This document shows positions 30,563-35,614 of a stretch of 35,614 nt of DNA, one piece after another; the stretch's first letter is position 1; every line of letters begins with the position of its first letter. The position numbers and the translations under genes are program-made. The notes under the pieces are model-generated. The model did no database searches, had not been told where the DNA came from, and worked only from the letters and a program-made list of their open reading frames with translations. This stretch comes from a virus, in the IMG/VR virus record IMGVR_UViG_3300011115_000144, positions 1-35,614 of that record. The stretch is one strand, 5' to 3'.

Positions 30563-31363
30563 TTAAACCACAGTCCACACAGAACCAGTCGGAACCGTTA
30601 CTGTGATACCAGAATTGATGGAAACCGGCCCGAACGTACCAGCGTTTTTGTTTGTGGTGATTGTGTAGCTTGCGGTGACGGTCTGTCCGTTTTGGAAGAA
30701 TATCTCATCGTTGCCACCGCCTGTCGCTCCACCGCCACCCCCCGCGACTTTCACAAAGTCGGCTGAAGTCATGGTTGTCGAAGAGACCGTCTGAGATGTG
30801 CTGACAGTGTAAGTTCCTGCCCCGCCTGTGCCAGTCAAGAACTCTGTGACGTATGTGCCTGCGGTCACGCCTGTGCCGGTCAAGAACTGCCCAACCTGAA
30901 TACCACCCGCAGCAATCGCAGACACCGTCATGGTCGTGCCGGATATGGCGGCTGTGTACTCCGCAGTTTTGTTGTTCCACACCACCAGCGCAGAACTGTT
31001 TGGGCCAATCAGTACGCCAGCAGAGTATGAGCTGGATGTGCCACCACGAATATAAATATTGCTGCCGTCAGTGCAGTTGTTGACCACCACGTAGGTTTTG
31101 CTCTGCTGTGGGGCGTAAATGTATCGAGATGTACCCGGTGCGCCTGTGGCGATCAGTATGGCTGTTCGCGCTTGGTTTTGTGCGCCAGCGCCGGTTGTGG
31201 TCAGTGTCCAGTCACCAGAGGTTACGCTGACTGTAGAGTATTGGGCGATAGCATCCTCAACCAGTTGAGTCAACTGGGAGTTAACCGTGGAACCCCACGT
31301 GTTGGTGAGTTCCCCAGTTACGGGTTGTACAAACCCTAGCAGTGATGTATATGAGGATGGCAC
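30563..31363 (-). CDS. Fibre-like virion protein with shared C-terminal cap, 266 residues
   Basis: The N-terminus ([20 protein letters not shown], then [18 protein letters not shown]) is a well-known opening of short phage fibres in aquatic phages, an attachment segment joining the fibre to the virion. The middle contains a Gly-rich domain with repeated FLTGTG segments (two copies, near [20 protein letters not shown]). The C-terminal cap ([15 protein letters not shown] to [11 protein letters not shown]) is shared with two neighbours. It is probably a main appendage in this array. Confidence 0.7.
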   Translation of the reverse strand: MPSSYTSLLGFVQPVTGELTNTWGSTVNSQLTQLVEDAIAQYSTVSVTSGDWTLTTTGAGAQNQARTAILIATGAPGTSRYIYAPQQSKTYVVVNNCTDGSNIYIRGGTSSSYSAGVLIGPNSSALVVWNNKTAEYTAAISGTTMTVSAIAAGGIQVGQFLTGTGVTAGTYVTEFLTGTGGAGTYTVSTSQTVSSTTMTSADFVKVAGGGGGATGGGNDEIFFQNGQTVTASYTITTNKNAGTFGPVSINSGITVTVPTGSVWTVV

Positions 31364-31395
31364 GTTTAAACTCCTTCTTGCATTCTATTGGTTTA

Positions 31396-31854
31396 TCAGA
31401 CAACAGTCCATACTGAACCCGTCGGGACTGTGATCGTGACCCCCGTGTTAACCGTGAGTGGCCCTGCGCTCAAAGCGTTTCTTCCGCTGTTGATGGTGTA
31501 GTTTGCCGCAATGGTGGTGTCGTTCTCCATCATGCCCGTTGAGCCGGTAACTGATCTGCCTGCGGGGTAGGTGACAAACACATCTTTTGTACCCGCACTG
31601 AAATTCACCAAGCTGCCTGAGTTGCTGGAAGCCAGCACCGTGTCTCGGCTCAGGGTTGTACCGGAAGACGTATACGTACCCACACCCACTTCCCACTCAG
31701 AAGTGCCTTGCCCAGCAATTGTGTAATACGTTATGTTGCCATTCCCAACAACAGCAAAAGACTGAAAGCCTGTTACGGCTCCGGCAAGCGTGACTGTGCC
31801 TGTACCAGCGGTGGTAGTAGTTTCCCGAACGCGATCAGCTAAAACCAATGCCAT
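31396..31854 (-). CDS. Fibre-like virion protein with shared C-terminal cap, 152 residues
   Basis: It opens MALVLADRVRETTTTAGTGT, a frequent start of small phage tail or appendage proteins, followed by strand-rich segments (GFQSFAVVGNGNITYYTIAG; DTVLASSNSGSLVNFSAGTK; DVFVTYPAGRSV). The C-terminal cap (SGRNALSAGPLTVNTGVTIT, ending [10 protein letters not shown]) is nearly the same as in 30563-31363. Its stop and start lie close to neighbours without large overlap. Function is inferred from module and place. Confidence 0.65.
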   Translation of the reverse strand: MALVLADRVRETTTTAGTGTVTLAGAVTGFQSFAVVGNGNITYYTIAGQGTSEWEVGVGTYTSSGTTLSRDTVLASSNSGSLVNFSAGTKDVFVTYPAGRSVTGSTGMMENDTTIAANYTINSGRNALSAGPLTVNTGVTITVPTGSVWTVV

Positions 31855-31863
31855 GTCTTACTC

Positions 31864-33495
31864 TCAGGTTGTCCCAATCTTTGTCCAAGTATTGGGGTTG
31901 CTGTCATTTATTTCTGCCCAGTCAGCGGACTCTGCGGTGTTTAGATTTGCCCAGCCCGCACTTTGGGCCGCGTTGATTGTCGCCCAAGTTGTGCCTTCTG
32001 AGGTGTCTATGTTTGACCAGTTTGCGGTTTGACTGTCGTTGATGAGTTCCCACAAGAATCGGGCAAAGAACGAGTCTGATGCCGTGATGGTTTCTTGGAT
32101 GGCGGCAATGAATATCTGAGACGCAGTGACCGCATCAATTACACCGCCAAACTCCTCAATCAGCGCCTCAAATGTGGCAAACGCTTCCATCGCATCCGTA
32201 GATACGGAGGATTCTGATATGTTTGTAAACCACAAGTTTGAGGCCACGTTTGTATCTGTCGCCGTGGCAGACTCACTGACTACGCCATCAAAGACAAATG
32301 AACTTGACGTTGAATCTGTGGCGGTGGCTGTTTCAGATACGGTTGAAATAAATGTCTGAGTTGCAGAATTCGTATCTGTTGCCGTTGCTGATTCTGCTAC
32401 GTTTGTAGCAAAAGTTTGTGCCGCAGAATTTGAATCTGTTGCTGTCACTGTCTCTGACACCGCTCCACCAAAACTTGCTGTAGATGCAATTGCATCTGAT
32501 GCGGATGCTGTCTCCACCACTGGGGCATTGAATGTGCTGGCTGCTACTGAATCAGAATCTGTGGCTGTAGCAGACTCAGAAATAGAAGAAACAAAAGACA
32601 TCACGCCAGACATAACATCTGTTGCTGTTGCTGACTCTGCTATTGTTGCTACAAAATTTTGTACCGCAGAATTTGAATCTGTTGCAGTTGCTGTTTCAGA
32701 AATACTTGTTACAAAAGTTTGAGCTGATGATATAGCGTCGGTTGCTGTTGAGGTTTCTGATACTGCACTTCGGAATGTAGTTGCGGACGAAATAGCGTCT
32801 GTTGCAGTGGCTGTTTCTGATACAGCAGAATTAAAAGTTGACTTAGACGAAACACTGTCTGTGGCTGTTGATGTTTCTGATACCGCAGATACAAATGTTT
32901 GTTTACTTGAGTCAGAGTCCGTTGCGGTTGATGTTTCTGATACCGAGCCAATAAATTTTGCTACCGCAGAATCTGAATCTGTTGCAGTAGATGTTTCAGA
33001 AACAGCCGAACGGAATGTTACTGCTGAAGAAATGGAATCTGTTGCAGTTGCTGTCTCAACCACCGGGGCATTAAACGTACTGGCTGCTACTGCGTCTGTA
33101 TCCGTAGCTGTAGCTGTTTCTGATACGGCGGATACAAAAGTTAAACGAGATGAGGCCGCATCTGTAGCTGTTGACGTTTCTGATATAGCAGAATTAAAAG
33201 TTGCTCTAGATGAAATACTATCTGTTGCAGTGGATGTTTCCGAAATGTTTGTTGCAAATGTTTGCGCAGAAGAAATGGAGTCTGTGGCTGTGGCAGTTTC
33301 AGAAACGGATGCGGGGTAACTTATTGTCGAAGATGTTGAATCCGTGGCAGTAGATGTCTCTGATACCGCCGATACAAAAGTTAAAAGCGAAGATATACTA
33401 TCCGTCGCTGTGGTTGATTCAGATACTGAGGCAGCAAATGTATTACCACTGAGCGACGAAAACGGGGCTTGAGAGAATGCGGTTAAACCAAACAC
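31864..33495 (-). CDS. Repeat-built fibre-like virion protein, 543 residues, GTG start
   Basis: After a short N-terminus (FGLTAFSQAPFSSLSGN) the protein is about 23 tandem repeats of about 20 residues with consensus F-x-x-x-V-S-E-T-A/S-T-A-T-D-S-x-S-S (residues 20-480; the last three are degenerate), followed by five tandem 11-residue repeats of pattern N/D-x-x-x-x-x-x-W-x-x-I (486-540). The Ser/Thr/Asp-rich repeats suggest an elongated strand-based rod; the Trp repeats may form a separate cap or attachment. The GTG at 33493-33495 is used as start because no in-frame ATG lies nearby. It lies among fibre and tail genes, so an elongated virion surface fibre is the likely role. Confidence 0.75.
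   Translation of the reverse strand: MFGLTAFSQAPFSSLSGNTFAASVSESTTATDSISSLLTFVSAVSETSTATDSTSSTISYPASVSETATATDSISSAQTFATNISETSTATDSISSRATFNSAISETSTATDAASSRLTFVSAVSETATATDTDAVAASTFNAPVVETATATDSISSAVTFRSAVSETSTATDSDSAVAKFIGSVSETSTATDSDSSKQTFVSAVSETSTATDSVSSKSTFNSAVSETATATDAISSATTFRSAVSETSTATDAISSAQTFVTSISETATATDSNSAVQNFVATIAESATATDVMSGVMSFVSSISESATATDSDSVAASTFNAPVVETASASDAIASTASFGGAVSETVTATDSNSAAQTFATNVAESATATDTNSATQTFISTVSETATATDSTSSSFVFDGVVSESATATDTNVASNLWFTNISESSVSTDAMEAFATFEALIEEFGGVIDAVTASQIFIAAIQETITASDSFFARFLWELINDSQTANWSNIDTSEGTTWATINAAQSAGWANLNTAESADWAEINDSNPNTWTKIGTT
31876..32040 (-). repeat. Five tandem 11-codon Trp repeats
   Basis: Five consecutive 33-base units encode 11-residue repeats ending W-S-N-I, W-A-T-I, W-A-N-L, W-A-E-I and W-T-K-I, each opening with Asn or Asp. 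They form the C-terminus of the 543-residue protein. Regular Trp and Ile spacing suggests a small solenoid or prism-like fold; that fold is inferred. Confidence 0.75.
32056..33438 (-). repeat. Coding tandem repeat array, about 23 units of about 60 bases
   Basis: The DNA of the residue 20-480 array repeats about every 60 bases but with many synonymous differences, so the protein pattern is conserved more strongly than the DNA. A larger repeat is visible: units 6-7 (33016-33138) and units 15-16 (32473-32595), both carrying STFNAPVVETA, lie 543 bases apart, that is nine units. This points to stepwise duplication of blocks. Confidence 0.8.
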
Positions 33496-33514
33496 TCGTC
33501 ATGCCCCGCTCATA

Positions 33515-33691
33515 TTAGACTGCTGCCAAATCAGACTCGGCAAACCAACGCTGTTGAGGATTACCATCAACATCAGTCCACTCAATTAGATATGACACGT
33601 TGCCGTCGTCGTCCATGCGCATTGCAATTACTGGGCCTTGGGGTACGACGCCAGCCAGCTTTACGACATCGCCTTTTTTGAATGTTGCCAT
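33515..33691 (-). CDS. Small SH3-like (DUF2158/YodC-like) protein
   Basis: This 58-residue frame has AGGAG (33697-33701) five bases before the ATG. It encodes MATFKKGDVVKLAGVVPQGP near the start, then YLIEWTDVDGNPQQRWFAES. The order K-G-D-V-V ... G-P-V ... W ... G ... F ... D-L is that of small SH3-like barrel proteins (DUF2158 type). It fills the gap between the 543-residue protein and the preceding virion gene. The function in the phage is unknown; a small structural or regulatory part is possible. Confidence 0.7.
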   Translation of the reverse strand: MATFKKGDVVKLAGVVPQGPVIAMRMDDDGNVSYLIEWTDVDGNPQQRWFAESDLAAV

Positions 33692-33702
33692 GTTTGCTCC
33701 TA

Positions 33703-34284
33703 TTAACCAGCCAAGCTGAGTGTGTATGTCACGTTCAATGTGTCACCTGACACAACAGAACGATCTCCGGGGGATGTGAAGTCAGAAGCTGAGTACAAAG
33801 TTCCGGTTGTACCGCTCTTGGTGTTGTTGCTGGTCAAGAATGCGCCACCAACAGTCGATGTAGCGTTGATGCTAAATACTGCCGGAGAAGCTGAGTTGGT
33901 CGCCACAGATGGGTTGGCTGTGGTTGGTGTGGCAAAAGAACATGCTGGGCGAGTAGCTTGGCTGTAAGGAACAACTTCAGTCCAACCAACGTGCGAAGAC
34001 ATGGTGTCTGTTGCTGCTGGGCTGTTTGTTGCGCCTGCGCCGTACAAACCAATGTACCAAGTGGCGGTGTAAGCACTGCCAAGGAAGTACTTGTTGTTCA
34101 TATCTTGCAGACCGCCATTGACGACCAAATTGGGACATACTGCCTCCCACTTCAGATTGCCGTCCTTGTCAAAGCACTGCATGGTGTAGACGCCTTTAGC
34201 GGATGCTGTTTCACCAGCCTCCAAGGTTTTGGTGAGTGCGCTACCGATGGTATCGGCGGCTTGGGCTTTTTCTATTGCTGACAT
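33703..34284 (-). CDS. Virion/tail protein of unknown class, 193 residues
   Basis: The start follows an AAGGAG site seven bases upstream. The protein has a helical N-terminus (AQAADTIGSALTKTLEAGET), a segment MQCFDKDGNLKWEAVCPNLV and a strand-rich C-terminal half with YFLGSAYTATWYIGLYGAGA. The phrase D-x-x-G-N-L-K-W-E-x-x-x-x-N is a recalled mark of a tail or appendage protein family in podovirus-like phages. It lies between adaptor-type genes and the fibre array. Role in the tail is inferred. Confidence 0.6.
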   Translation of the reverse strand: MSAIEKAQAADTIGSALTKTLEAGETASAKGVYTMQCFDKDGNLKWEAVCPNLVVNGGLQDMNNKYFLGSAYTATWYIGLYGAGATNSPAATDTMSSHVGWTEVVPYSQATRPACSFATPTTANPSVATNSASPAVFSINATSTVGGAFLTSNNTKSGTTGTLYSASDFTSPGDRSVVSGDTLNVTYTLSLAG

Positions 34285-34294
34285 TTTTTACTCC

Positions 34295-34726
34295 TTATGC
34301 GATACGAATGATTGCAGATGTGTTGGTGGCAGCAGGGAACTGCACCGTGAAAGTTGTGGTTGATGTCTTATTTGAACCGAAGTCCAACACACAAACCGCT
34401 GGGTTGCCTCCACCACTTTGATAAATCAAAGCTCCTCTGGCAGTGATTGCTCCTGTCCACTCCGCGTTTGCAAACGAAATGTACGCTGTCGTGTTTGGTG
34501 CGTTACCTGTGGTTGGTGTCTGAGTTATTGTAAGAACCTGCCCACCAGCGGTATACCCTGCATCCACAACTTCACCCGTAGTTGTATAAGCCGTGATAGT
34601 CGCATCAAGCGTGGCTTCATTGGTATAGAGCGCAATGTAAAACGTGCCTGATGTGAAGTTGAATGTACCGTTCATCAACCCGGTGCGAAACACATTGCAG
34701 GTGTAGTTGCCAGTAAAAGCCATCAA
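34295..34726 (-). CDS. Small virion/tail protein, 143 residues
   Basis: The protein begins FTGNYTCNVFRTGLMNGTFN and continues as strands (FYIALYTNEATLDATITAYT, YISFANAEWTGAITARGALI, CVLDFGSNKTSTTTFTVQFP). The F-Y-I-A-L-Y-T pattern is recalled from small tail or appendage proteins of aquatic podoviruses. Two start codons (34726 and 34723) overlap the preceding stop; either is possible. Function is otherwise unknown. Confidence 0.6.
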   Translation of the reverse strand: MMAFTGNYTCNVFRTGLMNGTFNFTSGTFYIALYTNEATLDATITAYTTTGEVVDAGYTAGGQVLTITQTPTTGNAPNTTAYISFANAEWTGAITARGALIYQSGGGNPAVCVLDFGSNKTSTTTFTVQFPAATNTSAIIRIA

Positions 34727-35412
34727 CGCACCCCATTATTTTGAGGTAACGGAGCAACCCGTGCTTGCCCACTGCGGTATGCGTCGCTACGTTCAAGCCC
34801 ATCACCCAGACGTTTGGCCAACGCAAGTGCTTCTTTGTACTTGGCGTCATACCCAAGCATTACGTCAGGCTCACCCTTCATGTAGGTATAAGCTTCAACA
34901 ATTGTTCCGTACAACAAAACAGAATCAAAGTTGTCGCCAAGCCAAGTTGTATTTGCTGTGGTGATTGACTCTGGGTAATAGTAGTAGTGCAGCTCAACGT
35001 CATACGCTGCATCAGGGGTCGGGCCAAGAATGAAACTCAACTCATTGGTCGTGACTGGGCTTGGTGCGTTTGTGGTGGTTGGGCCAAACAAAGCGTAGTA
35101 TTTTGGTATGGCTGTATCTGTAGGACTTGGGTATGCTTGACGGATGAAGTTCACATCCTTGTTCAATAAATACTCGTAGTTGCCATCTGCATCAATCACC
35201 GCCAATGAAAACGTTGACAAAAAATCACCGGGGCAAGATAGATATTTGTTGCTTGCGGCTGTCACACCTGTAACATTTTTACGAAGTGATGGAAACTGAA
35301 CTGAGTTGTAGATGCGTTGTTCTGCTTGCTGTATGAACGTGTTCATATTCACCGTGGGTACGGTGTTCTCAGTGTAGTCAGTAACAGCAGCTACAAGCTC
35401 AGAATAATTCAT
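34723..35412 (-). CDS. Head-tail adaptor (connector) protein
   Basis: This 229-residue protein begins MNYSELVAAVTDYTENTVPT, followed by a helix FIQQAEQRIYNSVQFPSLRK and a middle with YLSCPGDFLSTFSLAVIDAD and YYYYPESITT, ending in a helix with YKEALALAKRLGDGLERSDA. This order is that of the phage adaptor family that binds the portal and carries the tail, recalled from podovirus-like aquatic phages. Helical ends and a strand-rich middle fit such a ring protein. It overlaps the gene on each side. Confidence 0.85.
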   Translation of the reverse strand: MNYSELVAAVTDYTENTVPTVNMNTFIQQAEQRIYNSVQFPSLRKNVTGVTAASNKYLSCPGDFLSTFSLAVIDADGNYEYLLNKDVNFIRQAYPSPTDTAIPKYYALFGPTTTNAPSPVTTNELSFILGPTPDAAYDVELHYYYYPESITTANTTWLGDNFDSVLLYGTIVEAYTYMKGEPDVMLGYDAKYKEALALAKRLGDGLERSDAYRSGQARVAPLPQNNGVR

Positions 35413-35609
35413 GCCATCGGGCCTCTGGCCATCACGCCTTTAGTTGCTGCGCCAGTGCCACGGATTTTGATGCCGTCAGTCTTAGTGCCTTTGTAGTCAC
35501 CGCTGCGCACGTTGGCCACAGACACGTTTGCCTCACGCAGATACTCTTTGTTTGGCTGGTTGTACACATCCACAGTCGGGATGGTCTTGGGTTGTTTGTA
35601 TTCAGCCAT
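35409..35609 (-). CDS. Small conserved virion protein
   Basis: This 66-residue basic protein contains SVANVRSGDYKGTKTDGIKI and RGTGAATKGVMARGPMA. The G-T-K-T-D-G-I-K-I-R-G-T-G-A-A-T-K-G ending is recalled from small proteins next to capsid or adaptor genes in aquatic podovirus-like phages. It overlaps the adaptor start by four bases and lies at the window edge, so the next upstream genes are probably capsid and portal. Function is unknown. Confidence 0.65.
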   Translation of the reverse strand: MAEYKQPKTIPTVDVYNQPNKEYLREANVSVANVRSGDYKGTKTDGIKIRGTGAATKGVMARGPMA

Positions 35610-35614
35610 CTTAG

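Noticed and set aside
26612-31854. Diversity-generating retroelement acting on the fibre array
   Set aside because: No reverse transcriptase and no template/variable repeat pair with adenine-specific differences was seen in the window.
32807-33319. Plus-strand 170-residue frame rich in SVAVDVSDTAE
   Set aside because: It is the antisense shadow of the SETATATD repeats; the repeat period keeps the opposite frame open.
32056-33438. Possible CRISPR array because of regular 60-base repeats
   Set aside because: Repeats are contiguous without unique spacers, are translated in frame, and differ by synonymous changes.
1-35614. Integrated prophage with attachment sites
   Set aside because: No integrase, host gene, repeat pair at the ends or lysogeny regulator pair is visible.

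Overview
The window looks like a fragment of a tailed double-stranded DNA phage (Caudoviricetes), probably lytic and podovirus-like, that infects a Gram-negative host. The evidence is a virion gene set with an adaptor and tail-stabilisation type protein but no tape-measure or sheath gene, a very large internal polyvalent protein, glycine-zipper internal proteins, and a lysis cassette with inner- and outer-membrane spanins. No integrase, repressor/cro pair, tRNA or CRISPR array was seen. Several proteins resemble, from memory, those of uncultured aquatic phages (freshwater/marine podovirus-like genomes); no database was searched. Terminase, portal, capsid and DNA polymerase are not in the window and would be expected outside it.

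Layout. Positions 1-9880 (plus strand) are the early/replication arm. It opens with the 3' end of a probable PD-(D/E)XK nuclease, then a DUF3310 protein with an N-terminal helix-turn-helix, then about fourteen very small genes joined mostly by ATGA stop/start overlaps (zinc-ribbon miniproteins, a one-helix membrane peptide, three mosaic paralogues, an HNH-like protein). An SNF2-type helicase follows. A perfect consensus sigma-70 promoter (5146-5174) then drives a coiled-coil protein, a probable ssDNA-binding protein and a small HTH protein. A compact three-way-junction RNA fold (6749-6808) separates these from an archaeo-eukaryotic-type primase fused to a helicase/ATPase. A strong intrinsic terminator (9902-9930) closes the arm where the two transcription directions converge.

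Positions 9929-35609 (minus strand, read right to left) are the late/virion arm. Reading in the direction of transcription: a small conserved virion protein, head-tail adaptor, tail/appendage proteins, a small SH3-like protein, a 543-residue repeat protein, a tandem set of eight or nine Ser/Thr/Gly-rich fibre-like proteins that share swappable modules, a membrane/lysis cassette with heavy gene overlap (two coiled-coil membrane proteins, a lipoprotein, a holin candidate, Rz with Rz1 embedded in another frame, an M15 peptidase endolysin), the tail stabilisation protein, a jelly-roll-like protein, a glycine-zipper internal protein, a GNAT acetyltransferase, a 763-residue internal protein, and the 2312-residue polyvalent protein with zincin and PLxRFG motifs.

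Most notable: the three-way-junction element before the primase; a probable AUU-initiated gene (26329); modular duplication in both the early array and the fibre array, including a leftover C-terminal mini-ORF at 27475-27507; a second spanin-like membrane-protein/lipoprotein overlap beside the true Rz/Rz1; and the doubly repetitive 543-residue protein. Calls rest on reading the sequence and remembered family features only.
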